Positions 25,592 through 34,527 of a stretch of DNA of 64,000 nt are shown here, piece after piece; position 1 is the stretch's first letter; each line of letters starts with the position of its first letter. Source of the DNA: Nitrospiraceae bacterium (GTDB lineage Bacteria; Nitrospirota; Nitrospiria; Nitrospirales; Nitrospiraceae). A program made the translations under genes and the position numbers. The DNA lies in contig JAHBWI010000001.1 of NCBI GenBank assembly GCA_019637075.1, forward strand, positions 434,001 through 498,000, in the 5' to 3' direction. Under the pieces are notes generated by a model. That model made no database searches. It was not told the origin of the DNA and worked only from the letters and a program-made list of their open reading frames with translations.

Positions 25592-26736
25592 GACCTTCTT
25601 TTCTCCTTCGGCATGAAGTAATGCGGTGTGAAGCGGCTGCGGTTGTGTGTGACCCGGTCTCGATCCTCACGGATGCCGATGCCGGCCGGCTCGTCTCCGA
25701 TCACCCAGGACCCGATGACCGGATGCCATCCGTCAAAGTGCGAAAGCGGTTGATAGGCCTGATACACGAAGCCTTCGGCGCCGTAGGCTCCTTCGGTTTC
25801 CGTCCGTCCGCTCGGCTCGACGATCGTCACGTTCGCACCCTCGCGCGACCAGAGCGGCTTGCGCACATACGAGCCGGTGAGCCGATCCGACTCGAGGTAT
25901 GCCGGCAGCAGGTTGGGATGGTCCGGAAAGTATTCCCACAGGCACGCCAGGATCCCCTTGTTGCTGAGCAGCATCTTCCACGCCGGTTCAATCAGGTAGA
26001 GCGAAGCCTCGAGCAGGTGCGGCGCAAATGGTTCGTTGATCATCCACTCCCAGGGATAGAGTTTGAACAACGCTTCGATGCGATGGTCCGATTCATCGAC
26101 GAATTCCCGCAGTCGCGGATCCCAGCCGATGCGATCAATCGCCACCGGTACCGTGCGGAATCCTGCCTGTTGCGCGACGTCTGTGAGATACGCCAGGGTT
26201 TGGGTATCCTCCTCGCTTTCCGACAGCCCCGTCAGGTGGAGCTCATCCGTCGACAGAGCGCTTCGCACCGTCTTCCAACGCTCGATCAGCCGCTCGTGGA
26301 GGCTATTGAATTGATCCGCGCCCGGCCGCGCCGCTTCCAACCAATGCCATTGCGCCACGGCCGCCTCCAGCAGCGCCGTCGGTGTATCGGCGTTGTACTC
26401 GAGCAACTTCGGCGGGCCGGTCCCGTCGTAAACCAGGTCCATCCGCCCGTAGAGATACGGTTCATCCTCCTCCCACGACTCGATGATTTCCTGATGCCAG
26501 ACCGTCGGAATCCGCAACTGATCCAAGCGCCGGCCTGTGATGATGCGGCCTGCCGCCTCGCAGCAGCGTTCGTGCAACTCCGCCGTCGCCGATTCGAGTT
26601 CGTCCACCTCGCGAGGCATCAACTCATAGCAGGCATCTTCCGTCCAGTACCCGCCGTCAAGGCCATGAAAGGTGAACCCGATCTCCTCCAGTTCTTTCTC
26701 CCACTGGGGGCGCGGCGTCGAAGGTTGCCGTTGCAT
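25588..26736 (-). CDS. Glutathionylspermidine synthase-like ATP-grasp protein (YgiC/YjfC type)
   Basis: 382 residues, the usual length for YgiC. The domain spans nearly all of it: the WTEDACYEL opening, LVYDGTGPPKLLEYNADTPT (~105-124), ALFKLYPWEWM, then KGILACLWEYFPDHPNLLPAY, and the ATP-grasp part with YVRKPLWSREGANV (~305-318) and a GSWVIGDEPAGIGIRED end. YgiC-like proteins lack the amidase half of true glutathionylspermidine synthase, and their substrate is not established; a peptide or amine ligase activity is expected. The TGATG junction with the YgiB-like gene and ATGA with DUF350 show a tight three-gene unit. Confidence 0.88.
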   Translation of the reverse strand: MQRQPSTPRPQWEKELEEIGFTFHGLDGGYWTEDACYELMPREVDELESATAELHERCCEAAGRIITGRRLDQLRIPTVWHQEIIESWEEDEPYLYGRMDLVYDGTGPPKLLEYNADTPTALLEAAVAQWHWLEAARPGADQFNSLHERLIERWKTVRSALSTDELHLTGLSESEEDTQTLAYLTDVAQQAGFRTVPVAIDRIGWDPRLREFVDESDHRIEALFKLYPWEWMINEPFAPHLLEASLYLIEPAWKMLLSNKGILACLWEYFPDHPNLLPAYLESDRLTGSYVRKPLWSREGANVTIVEPSGRTETEGAYGAEGFVYQAYQPLSHFDGWHPVIGSWVIGDEPAGIGIREDRDRVTHNRSRFTPHYFMPKEKRRS

Positions 26737-27107
26737 CAGCTATGCGCTCCGGAAAAGTGTCGTGAGGACTGGCCGAATCCGCCCCGGACGATTCCGGATG
26801 CTCGGCTGTTGCGCGGGACGTTCCGCAGCTCTTCGCCGGTGCGCCTGGCCCGGCCGTCGGGATCGATCGTGTACCCGCCTTGGGGGCCGTGGTAGCGGAT
26901 TGAAGCATGGGAAGAGCCCGACGGAGCCGGCTCGCAGTCGGGGGCATTCCATTCCCGCAGACATTCTTCCCGACTCTGGTACAGGGGCCGATTGTCGGCA
27001 GCGTTGTCGCATCCCTGGGCGAACAAGACAGTGGTACCCAAGAGCACCAATCGCACATGGCGGGATCGTTTTCTGTTGGGCGATGCGTCGCTGTCCGGTG
27101 GCGTCAT
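26736..27107 (-). CDS. YgiB-like (DUF1190) protein
   Basis: About 123 residues from the start chosen here (MTPPDSD). A hydrophobic stretch LVLLGTTVLFAQGC ends in a cysteine and could be a lipoprotein signal, though the AQGC box is not ideal. The mature part has PLYQSREECLREWNAPDCEP, the two-cysteine motif of DUF1190/YgiB, followed by a glycine/arginine-rich tail ending GGFGQSSRHFSG as in that family. The start is uncertain; the frame opens to 27227 and no upstream start has a good ribosome site. It heads the YgiB-YgiC-DUF350 unit. Confidence 0.7.
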   Translation of the reverse strand: MTPPDSDASPNRKRSRHVRLVLLGTTVLFAQGCDNAADNRPLYQSREECLREWNAPDCEPAPSGSSHASIRYHGPQGGYTIDPDGRARRTGEELRNVPRNSRASGIVRGGFGQSSRHFSGAHS

Positions 27108-27260
27108 ACCTGGGGCCGGTCTGATCGGCGCCATCTTAGCAGGTACGAGGATGCACGCAAAGCATCGAGAAGAGACCGACCTAGCCGGCCGGCCTAGCGA
27201 CTGCACGCGGGCAACGAATGTTCGCAAATTTCAGAGAGGCGGCCGAATAAAGTCGGAGCG

Positions 27261-27704
27261 TCAGTGTACCGGTCGGTTTGGCAGGGGTCCAGCAGGCATG
27301 GGATTCGTCACAAGGTGCATACGGACGTACTCGAAGAAGTCGGGGAACTGCGGCTGATCCAGCGCGAGCGCGATGACTTTTTCTCCTCGCCCCCTCAACA
27401 TAATCCATTCCGCTGCGTGGCGGGCCAACAGTTCCGGCGCAAACCCCGCCCATGCGAACAGTCGTTGGGTATTGAGGGTGACCAAAACCGTTACGGAGTC
27501 GGACGCCGCCCCGAACGCGAAGACGTACTGGTAGGCCAGCCGAAAGACGAGCTGCGGGCCGTCCGGTGCGACCACTCCACCGGAAGTGCAACGGGGACAT
27601 CGTACATGAATGAGTCCCTTCCGTTCGTCGAAGCCATCCGGAAACCGGATGTTGTCCGGAACAACTACGGCGCCGCAGTTGGGTGTGGGACAGATCCGCG
27701 TCAT
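27261..27704 (-). CDS. Hypothetical protein with N-terminal zinc ribbon
   Basis: 147 residues. Begins MTRICPTPNCGAVVVPDN and has a second pair VRCPRCTSGG near residue 37, a four-cysteine zinc ribbon. The rest (~45-147) includes RLAYQYVFAFG, FAPELLARHAAEW and FPDFFEYVRMHL segments with a helix-strand alternation and no recognised family. The start at 27704 has GTGGAG upstream; the frame extends eight codons further. It faces lnt across a 149-base divergent gap carrying a perfect inverted repeat. Confidence 0.6.
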   Translation of the reverse strand: MTRICPTPNCGAVVVPDNIRFPDGFDERKGLIHVRCPRCTSGGVVAPDGPQLVFRLAYQYVFAFGAASDSVTVLVTLNTQRLFAWAGFAPELLARHAAEWIMLRGRGEKVIALALDQPQFPDFFEYVRMHLVTNPMPAGPLPNRPVH

Positions 27705-27753
27705 GACTCCACTCACGCGACCAGGCATATAGACCTATTAGAGAGGCCGTTCA

Positions 27754-27773
27754 ACCTAGGTGCCACCCTAGGT
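27754..27773. repeat. Perfect inverted repeat in a divergent promoter region
   Basis: ACCTAGG and CCTAGGT are separated by six bases (TGCCAC). It lies between the divergent zinc-ribbon gene and lnt, about 50 bases upstream of the former and 80 of the latter. The short spacing suits a dimeric regulator's operator better than a terminator; no T-run follows. Confidence 0.4.
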
Positions 27774-27853
27774 CGAACACCTGGGGTAGCGGGAGGTTCC
27801 CTGTAGGCCACGGAAGCCGCGGTTGAAACAACTCAACGGTTTCGTTAAGTTAC

Positions 27854-29500
27854 GTGGTGATGACTCTCTCCAGGGGCCGCCTCATTCTGCTTGCCTGCCT
27901 CAGCGGCATTCTGTACCCCTTGTCCTTTCCAGCATTTGATCTTGGATTCTTGGCCTGGATTGCCCTCGTCCCTATGCATATCGCGATCGAGATGAGCGAG
28001 CCGCGCCGGGCCTTCCGAGCCGGCTGGTTGTGCGGGACCCTGGCCTTTACCGGTTCCATGTTCTGGGTCATTACGGCCATGAATGTGTACGGCAAAGTGC
28101 CGTTCGGAATCGCCATCCTCGTGATGCTCCTGCTCACGGTCTATCTGGGCCTCTACATCGCTCTGTATGCCGGTATCCTGGCATCGATCAGGAACGCCTG
28201 GCCAGGCTTCGGCCTGTTACCGGCTCCGTTTCTGTGGGTCGCGCTGGAACTCATCCGCACGTATTTTTTATCCGGCTTGCCCTGGTCCCTCTTCGGCTAT
28301 TCGCAGTATCAATGGCTGCCGATCATCCAGATGGCGGACCACTTCGGGGTGTACGGCGTCTCGTTCCTGCTCGTACTCGTCAACACGGCGATAGCCGAAG
28401 GGCTGCTCTGGTCCGTCAAGGCATACCGGGGCTTTCAGATCCGATCCTATCCCTGGCCTTCCGCGGTGGCGGCGGGGTCTGCCTTCACGGTCGCGCTCAT
28501 CTATGGCACGACCCTGCTCTCTTCGGCGGAACAGGGGCCGACTCGCACCATCTCCGTCGGCGTCGTACAACCGAACGTCGATCAAGCCCAGAAATGGGAC
28601 GTTGCCTTCCGCCAGGAAACCATGAATCGGTACCAGCGCCTCACGCAGGGGCTCGGCGAGGACCTCGACTTGGTGGTGTGGCCCGAAGCGGCGACGCCGT
28701 TCGTCTTCGACATGGAGCCGCAATACCGCCTGCTCGTCACGGACATCGCGCAACGGGCTGGAGCGCCGTTGCTCTTCGGAAGCCCGGCCCTTCGCCGTTA
28801 CCCGGACGGCCGTCCCTATTTGATGAACAGCGCCTACCTGCTCAGCACCGACGGGCAGATCCTGGGACGGTACGACAAGCAACATCTCGTCCCGTTCGGC
28901 GAATACATTCCGCTGCACAACTCGGTGCTCTTCTTCCTGGATAAGCTGGTAGAAGGTATCGGCGACTTCGAACCGGGCCCGGGCCCGACGCTGCTCATGT
29001 TCAAACCGCGCGAGAAATTACCTCCGATGGCGGCCGCAGCGACTGCGCCGGATTTCCATCTCCGATTCGGTGTCGTCATATGCTACGAGGTCATCTTTCC
29101 AGACCTCGTCCGCCGATTCTCCGCCAACGGCGCCGATTTCATGGTGACGGTAACCAACGACGCGTGGTTCGGTCCTTCCTCGGCCCCCTATCAGCATTTC
29201 GGCATGGTGGTCTTTCGCGCCGTGGAAAACCACGTGGCCTTTGCACGCGCCGCCAACACCGGCATCTCCGGTTTCATCGACGCCTACGGTCGCGTCACGG
29301 AAGCCTCGCCGATATTCACCCAAGGCGCATGGAAAGGGACCCTGACCGTCGGCCACCAGCAGACGTTTTACGCGCGATATGGTGATCTCTTTGCGTATGG
29401 CTGTGCTATAATCGCGGCGCTTTTGTGCCTCAAAGGGTTCTTCTTCCAGGGCTCCGAACCCGAGCCGGCCGGTGAGACGCCGGCCGGTCGCCCAGCTTGA
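27854..29500 (+). CDS. lnt: Apolipoprotein N-acyltransferase
   Basis: 548 residues. Adds the third acyl chain to lipoproteins at the outer face of the inner membrane. The N-terminal ~220 residues hold about seven hydrophobic helices. The nitrilase-like domain (~235-500) carries the catalytic triad: Glu in [10 protein letters not shown], Lys in [16 protein letters not shown] and Cys in [12 protein letters not shown]. The last helix is near the C-terminus. The start is ambiguous: GTG 27854, GTG 27857 and ATG 27860 are consecutive in frame and no ribosome site is obvious. lnt is followed 18 bases later by prfB, and two genes further by the lolCE and lolD genes, a logical lipoprotein-maturation and export grouping. 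Confidence 0.93.
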   Translation: MVMTLSRGRLILLACLSGILYPLSFPAFDLGFLAWIALVPMHIAIEMSEPRRAFRAGWLCGTLAFTGSMFWVITAMNVYGKVPFGIAILVMLLLTVYLGLYIALYAGILASIRNAWPGFGLLPAPFLWVALELIRTYFLSGLPWSLFGYSQYQWLPIIQMADHFGVYGVSFLLVLVNTAIAEGLLWSVKAYRGFQIRSYPWPSAVAAGSAFTVALIYGTTLLSSAEQGPTRTISVGVVQPNVDQAQKWDVAFRQETMNRYQRLTQGLGEDLDLVVWPEAATPFVFDMEPQYRLLVTDIAQRAGAPLLFGSPALRRYPDGRPYLMNSAYLLSTDGQILGRYDKQHLVPFGEYIPLHNSVLFFLDKLVEGIGDFEPGPGPTLLMFKPREKLPPMAAAATAPDFHLRFGVVICYEVIFPDLVRRFSANGADFMVTVTNDAWFGPSSAPYQHFGMVVFRAVENHVAFARAANTGISGFIDAYGRVTEASPIFTQGAWKGTLTVGHQQTFYARYGDLFAYGCAIIAALLCLKGFFFQGSEPEPAGETPAGRPA

Positions 29501-29518
29501 CCCAGAAAGGACCGTGCC

Positions 29519-30665
29519 ATGTTGTTGGATGAAATTCGGACCCGTGTGCGAGCCGTCGGGGAATTGGTGGCGGAGTTACGGGGGCATCTTTGACCTCGAT
29601 CGCATGACGACCGAACTGACGGAGCTCGACGAGAAGACCTCCCGTCCGGATTTCTGGAAAGACCCGCAGAGCGCCGCCAAACTCAATCGCCGCAAAGCCG
29701 TGCTCGAACGGGGACTGGCCCGTTGGCAGGAAACCGAGCGTCGCCACGGCGACATCGGCGCGATGCTCGAACTGGCCGCCGAGTCCGGCGATGATGAACT
29801 GGGGCAGGAACTCGCCACTGAACTGACTCGCCTCGAACAGGGCGTCGAACAGCAACGCATCGAGCTGTTGTTGTCCGGTGAGCGTGACGGCAGCAACGCC
29901 ATTTTCTCGATCCACCCCGGAGCCGGCGGCACCGAATCCCAAGATTGGGCCCAGATGCTCTTGCGCATGTATGTGCGTTGGGCGGAGCGCAAGGGCTTCA
30001 AGGTCGAGACGCTGGATTTTCTCCCCGGCGAAGAGGCCGGTATCAAGAGCGCGACATTGTCCGTATCCGGCCCCTACGCCTACGGGTACCTGAAGGCGGA
30101 AGCCGGCGTGCATCGATTGGTCCGCATCTCCCCATTCGACGCCAACAAGCGGCGCCATACGTCGTTTGCCTCGGTCTTCGTCTACCCCGAGTTGGATGAT
30201 GACGTCGAAGTCGTAATCGACGACAAGGACCTGCGTATCGATACGTTTCGAGCCGGCGGCGCCGGTGGGCAGAACGTGAACAAGGTCGAGACAGCCATCC
30301 GCATCACGCACCTTCCGACCAACATCGTCGTGCAGTGCCAAAACGAGCGGTCGCAATTGCAGAACCGGATGGGCGCGATGAAGATCCTCAAGGCGCGGCT
30401 GTTCGAGCTCGAACAGCAGAAGAAAGAAGCCGAGTTCAATGCGATCGTCGGCGAAAAGAAAGATATCGCCTGGGGCAGCCAGATCCGGTCGTACGTGTTC
30501 CAGCCCTATCAATTGGTGAAGGATCACCGCACGGGGCACGAGGTCGGCCAGGTCGCGGCAGTGATGGACGGAGATATCGACGGATTCATCGAAGCCTATT
30601 TGAAGCGCAAACTCGCGGGCGGCAAGGCACCGGAACCGACCGCGCTGAAGGATGAGGAACTCTAG
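29519..30665 (+). CDS. prfB: Peptide chain release factor 2, with programmed +1 frameshift
   Basis: The frame opened by ATG 29519 ends after 24 codons at an in-frame TGA (29591-29593), and the rest reads on in the +1 frame from GAC 29592, giving 381 residues. Class I release factor domains follow, with the RF2 tripeptide SPF in [13 protein letters not shown] and the catalytic GGQ in [18 protein letters not shown]2 recognises UGA and UAA stop codons. The frameshift is the classical autoregulation: low RF2 lets ribosomes slip past the TGA. CAGAAAGG lies before the ATG. The gene sits between lnt and lysS, a common prfB-lysS pairing. Confidence 0.95.
29580..29594 (+). promoter_or_regulatory. RF2 programmed-frameshift site
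   Basis: GGGGG (29580-29584), then CAT, CTT TGA C. This is the conserved internal Shine-Dalgarno-like run three bases before the slippery CTT, followed by the TGA stop and a C, as in E. coli prfB. Confidence 0.93.
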
Positions 30666-30667
30666 CC

Positions 30668-30771
30668 GACGTCGCTCGTGAAGCGTGCAATGTATCTCGT
30701 ACCCAAGACGGGCGAGCAATCATCGGGGCTCACTTCCCGCGCTTCACGAGAGACAAGAGACGAAAGACGAC
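30668..30771. repeat. Intergenic repeat, two inverted copies before lysS
   Basis: Two copies of the CGCTTCACGA-core repeat in opposite orientation: CTCGTGAAGCG (30675-30685) and CGCTTCACGAG (30740-30750). They fill nearly the whole prfB-lysS gap and reach to within five bases of the lysS start, where no normal ribosome site exists. The arms could fold the spacer into a hairpin. Confidence 0.6.
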
Positions 30772-30775
30772 ACCA

Positions 30776-32257
30776 ATGGATGAACAGAACGATCAACGCC
30801 AACAGCGGATCAAGAAATTAGACCACCTGCGCCAGCTTGGCGTGGCGCCGTACGGGACTCGCTTCGAGGTCAAGGACCGCGCGGGCCAGTTGATCCGCGC
30901 TCACGGCGAAAAGGCCAAAGACGTACTCGAGCAGGAACAGATCGGTTGCACGATCGCAGGCCGCATCGTAGGCTTGCGACGATTCGGCAAGGCCGCCTTC
31001 GCCGTGCTGCAAGACGGATCGGACCGGCTGCAGGTGTATCTCAAGAAAGATACGCTGGGCGATCAGGCCCACCAGATCGCGGAGGGGCTCGACCTCGGCG
31101 ATTGGATCGGCGTGACCGGCGTCCTCTTCCGCACCAAGACCAACGAGTTCACGGTCGAGGCCAAGACACTGACGTTCCTGAGCAAGGCGCTCCGCCCGTT
31201 GCCGGAAAAGTGGCATGGTCTCACCGACGTGGAGACGCGGTATCGGCAACGCTATGTCGACCTGATCGCAAATCCGCAGGTGCACGAGATTTTCGCCACG
31301 CGCAGCCGGATCATCACGGGCATCCGCGCCTTTCTCATCGAGCGAGGCTTCCTCGAAGTGGAAACCCCGATGATGCATCCGATCCCGGGCGGCGCCGCGG
31401 CCAAGCCTTTCGTCACACACCACAATGCCTTGGCTGCCGACTTGTACCTCCGCATCGCGCCGGAGCTGTACCTCAAGCGCTTGATCGTCGGCGGCTTTCC
31501 GCGGGTGTTCGAGATCAATCGGAACTTCCGGAACGAAGGCATTTCGACGATCCACAATCCGGAATTCACGATGCTGGAATTCTACGTCTCCTATGCGGAC
31601 TACCACGACCTAATCGTGTTGACGGAAGAACTCGTCAGCCGCCTGGCGAAGGAAATCTTGGGAAAAACGACCATCGAGTACCAGGGAGCCGAGATCAACC
31701 TGGCCGCGCCTTGGCGGCGCTGGTCCTACCACCAAGCGATTCTCGAAGTGAACGGGCTGCCGGCCAGCGTCCTCACCAACCGGGATGAAGCCCTGGCAGC
31801 GGCCAAACGCCTAGGAGTGGAAGTGTCTCCGAAAGAGTCGCTCGTGAACATTTTGAATGAGATCTTCGAAGAAACAGTCGAGCCGAAGCTGCAGCAGCCG
31901 ACGTTCGTCACCGACTACCCGATCGAGATTTCTCCGCTGGCTCGCCGCAAAGACAGCAACCCGGCACTGACCGACCGGTTCGAACTCTATATCGCAGGAC
32001 GCGAGATCGCCAACGCTTTTTCCGAGTTGAACGATCCCCTCGATCAGCGCGAGCGGTTCGAAGCCCAGGCCAAGCAGCGCGAGGCGGGCGACGAAGAAGC
32101 CCACCTGGTGGACGAGGATTTCCTCCGGGCCCTCGAGTATGGGATGCCGCCGACGGCGGGCGAAGGTATCGGCATCGATCGCTTGGTAATGTTGTTCACC
32201 AATCAGGCCTCGATCCGCGATGTGGTCCTCTTCCCGCAACTTCGGCCGGAAAAATAA
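30776..32257 (+). CDS. lysS: Lysyl-tRNA synthetase (class II)
   Basis: 493 residues. The OB-fold anticodon-binding domain is at ~55-150 (GRIVGLRRFGKAAFAVLQDG). The class II catalytic core follows, with motif 1 around EIFATRSRIITGIRAFL, motif 2 around FRNEGISTIHNPEFTMLEFY, and motif 3 GIGIDRLVMLFT near the C-terminus. FVTDYPIEISPLAR is the lysine-specific signature region. It charges tRNA-Lys. The ribosome-binding region is occupied by an intergenic repeat and no good Shine-Dalgarno sequence is visible. lolCE begins two bases after its stop. Confidence 0.96.
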   Translation: MDEQNDQRQQRIKKLDHLRQLGVAPYGTRFEVKDRAGQLIRAHGEKAKDVLEQEQIGCTIAGRIVGLRRFGKAAFAVLQDGSDRLQVYLKKDTLGDQAHQIAEGLDLGDWIGVTGVLFRTKTNEFTVEAKTLTFLSKALRPLPEKWHGLTDVETRYRQRYVDLIANPQVHEIFATRSRIITGIRAFLIERGFLEVETPMMHPIPGGAAAKPFVTHHNALAADLYLRIAPELYLKRLIVGGFPRVFEINRNFRNEGISTIHNPEFTMLEFYVSYADYHDLIVLTEELVSRLAKEILGKTTIEYQGAEINLAAPWRRWSYHQAILEVNGLPASVLTNRDEALAAAKRLGVEVSPKESLVNILNEIFEETVEPKLQQPTFVTDYPIEISPLARRKDSNPALTDRFELYIAGREIANAFSELNDPLDQRERFEAQAKQREAGDEEAHLVDEDFLRALEYGMPPTAGEGIGIDRLVMLFTNQASIRDVVLFPQLRPEK

Positions 32258-32259
32258 GG

Positions 32260-33537
32260 ATGGCCTTACCGTACGAAATCTTCATCGGCCTCCGGTACCT
32301 GCGCGCGAAACGCCGCAACCGCACGATCTCCTTCAATACGGTCGTCTCCATCACCGGTATCACGCTCGGCGTCGCCGCCTTGATCGGCACCGTCGGCATC
32401 ATGACCGGCTTCAAGGAAGACATCCAGGCCAAGATTCTCGGCACGACCGCCCATATTATGGTGAACGACCGGACCAAGGAGTCCATGGGGGACTATGACG
32501 AACAGGTCACCAAGGTCCAGGCGGTCCCGGAGGTCGTCGCGGCCACGCCCTTCATCTTCCGCCAGGTGCTGCTGACGTCACAGTCCGGGGTCCAGGGCAT
32601 CATTCTGCGCGGCATCGATCCGGCCCGCGAGGGCAAGGTCACCGAATTGGCCAAGAATATGGTGGCCGGAAGTCTCGACGACCTGGGACACTCGGTCAAG
32701 GTCACGATCCCCGAGAAAGAACGGGAACCGAATGGACCGGATTCGGCCATGCGCCCCGGCATCATCCTGGGCAAGGAACTGGCCATGCGGCTGTCCGTGT
32801 TTCCGGGCGACCAGTTGAACGTCGTCTCCCCGGTCGGGCCCGTCACCGGGGCAAGCATGACGCCGAAGATCCGCCAGTTTGTCGTGGCAGGGATCTTTCA
32901 ATCCGGCATGTACGAATATGACTCGTCGCTGGCCTACATCGAGTTGGGCGAAGCGCAAAAATTCTTCAACATGGGCGCCGCCGTGACCGGCATCGAGGTG
33001 AAGGTGGCCGACGTGTTCCGCGCAGCGGATGTCGCCCGCAGTATCGAACATACGCTGGGGTTCAACTACTGGGCGCGCGATTGGATGCAGATGAACCGAA
33101 ACCTGTTCTCGGCGTTGAAGCTCGAGAAAACGATGATGTTTCTCCTGCTCGTCTTGATCACCATCGTCGCCTCGTTCAACATCGTGAGCACCCTGACGAT
33201 GATCGTGACGGAGAAACAACGGGAAATCGCCATCCTCAAGGCGATGGGAGCGACGCGCAAGGGCATCATGCGCATCTTCATGCTCAACGGCCTCATCATC
33301 GGCTGCTCCGGAGCCGCCATCGGCGTCCCGTTGGGCTACGCGTTCCTTTGGCTCATCCAGACCTTTTGGCACTTCGACCCGACGGTCTACTACATCTCGC
33401 GCATTCCGGTGCATGTCCTGAGCGAGGACGTGTTCCTGGTCGCCGGTTCGGCCATCGTGATCAGTTTCGCCGCCACGCTCTACCCGTCGCTGCAGGCCGC
33501 CAAGCTCGATCCCGCCGCCGCGCTGAGGTACGAATAG
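32260..33537 (+). CDS. Lipoprotein-releasing ABC transporter permease (LolC/LolE family)
   Basis: 425 residues. N-terminal transmembrane helix at ~25-50 (VVSITGITLGVAALIGTVG), a large MacB-like periplasmic domain (~50-270), then three helices of the FtsX-like core (~287-310 with VLITIVASFNIVSTLTMIV, ~335-360, ~385-410). The coupling-type motif EKQREIAILKAMGAT is intact. With the LolD ATPase downstream it extracts mature lipoproteins from the inner membrane. Only one permease gene is present here, so the complex may be a homodimer (LolF-like) or a second gene lies elsewhere. Confidence 0.9.
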   Translation: MALPYEIFIGLRYLRAKRRNRTISFNTVVSITGITLGVAALIGTVGIMTGFKEDIQAKILGTTAHIMVNDRTKESMGDYDEQVTKVQAVPEVVAATPFIFRQVLLTSQSGVQGIILRGIDPAREGKVTELAKNMVAGSLDDLGHSVKVTIPEKEREPNGPDSAMRPGIILGKELAMRLSVFPGDQLNVVSPVGPVTGASMTPKIRQFVVAGIFQSGMYEYDSSLAYIELGEAQKFFNMGAAVTGIEVKVADVFRAADVARSIEHTLGFNYWARDWMQMNRNLFSALKLEKTMMFLLLVLITIVASFNIVSTLTMIVTEKQREIAILKAMGATRKGIMRIFMLNGLIIGCSGAAIGVPLGYAFLWLIQTFWHFDPTVYYISRIPVHVLSEDVFLVAGSAIVISFAATLYPSLQAAKLDPAAALRYE

Positions 33538-33591
33538 ACGGCGGAACGTACGATTTGCTGATGTGGTGGTCTGGCAATTGATTTTTCTAAA

Positions 33592-33686
33592 AACTATTCG
33601 CTCAACACATCATCAGATCGACAATTTGATGCTCGCTGAGAAGATCCTTCATTCACCCAATCACGAGATCAGTAGATCGACAGATT
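33592..33686 (+). repeat. Intergenic AGATCGACA-type repeat between lolCE and lolD
   Basis: The 150-base spacer between the permease and ATPase genes contains CATCAGATCGACAATTTGATG and, 60 bases on, GATCAGTAGATCGACAGATTC, two related units sharing AGATCGACA. It is AT-richer than the flanks. No gene or terminator is evident, so lolCE and lolD may still share a transcript. Confidence 0.4.
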
Positions 33687-33687
33687 C

Positions 33688-34350
33688 ATGATCCAGGTCG
33701 TCAATCTCTATAAATCCTTCCCCATGGGCGGTCAGGAGTTGGTGGTGCTCAACCACATCAACCTTGAGATCAAACGCGGCGAATTCATCGCGATCGTGGG
33801 GGCGTCCGGAGCGGGAAAGAGCACGTTGCTGCATATCCTGGGAACCCTCGACCGGCCCACGAAGGGCACAGTCTCATTCGACGGGCAGGATCTGTTTCAG
33901 CTCGGCGAGCAGCAGCAGGCGGAGTTCCGCAACAAACGCGTCGGATTCGTGTTTCAATTCCACCATCTGCTGCCGGAGTTCACCGCGCTGGAAAACGCCT
34001 GCCTCCCCGCGATGATCCAGCAGCGCGATCCCGCTCAGACGGAGGCCGAAGCGACTCAGCTTCTCCGCGAAGTCGGCCTCGGCGATCGGCTGTATCACAA
34101 GCCGGGGGAATTGTCCGGCGGCGAGCAACAGCGTGTCTCCGTGGCCCGCGCCCTGATGCAGCAGCCTGACCTCGTCTTAGCCGACGAACCGACCGGCAAC
34201 CTCGATACCCACACCGGCGATGCCCTCTTCGGATTGCTCCGGCAGTTGAACCGATCCCGCAACACCACCTTCGTGATCGTCACACACAACGACAAACTTT
34301 CGGCGCAGGCGGATCGGATCATTCACATGCAGGACGGCATGATCGTCTAG
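33688..34350 (+). CDS. lolD: Lipoprotein-releasing ABC transporter ATP-binding protein LolD
   Basis: 220 residues. Complete ABC ATPase: Walker A GASGAGKST (~38), Q-loop FQFHHLLPEFTALEN, signature LSGGEQQR (~140), Walker B LVLADEPTGNLD and H-loop VTHN. The LLPEFTALEN sequence after the Q-loop is the LolD-type feature that separates it from related MacB/FtsE ATPases. It powers lipoprotein release with the permease encoded 150 bases upstream. No strong ribosome site; the spacer carries a dispersed repeat. Confidence 0.93.
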   Translation: MIQVVNLYKSFPMGGQELVVLNHINLEIKRGEFIAIVGASGAGKSTLLHILGTLDRPTKGTVSFDGQDLFQLGEQQQAEFRNKRVGFVFQFHHLLPEFTALENACLPAMIQQRDPAQTEAEATQLLREVGLGDRLYHKPGELSGGEQQRVSVARALMQQPDLVLADEPTGNLDTHTGDALFGLLRQLNRSRNTTFVIVTHNDKLSAQADRIIHMQDGMIV

Positions 34351-34461
34351 CGGTAGTGACCGTACATGGGTGACCTGCGACGCAAGCGACCAGGAGACGT
34401 TTCCCCCGAATACATGCTCACCCGCACCTCGCGATCGGAGACTGAATAGATGCGCAATTTC

Positions 34462-34490
34462 TTGACGGGTTTGGCTGGTTTGCGTAGACT
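34462..34490 (+). promoter_or_regulatory. Predicted promoter for the TraF-like outer-membrane gene
   Basis: TTGACG (34462-34467) and TAGACT (34485-34490) with a 17-base spacer. Transcription would start near 34497, 31 bases before ATG 34528. This position makes the longer reading frame that starts at 34450 unlikely. Confidence 0.6.
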
Positions 34491-34527
34491 GACCGAGCAT
34501 TGCTCGACTACGGAAAACCTCACACCT

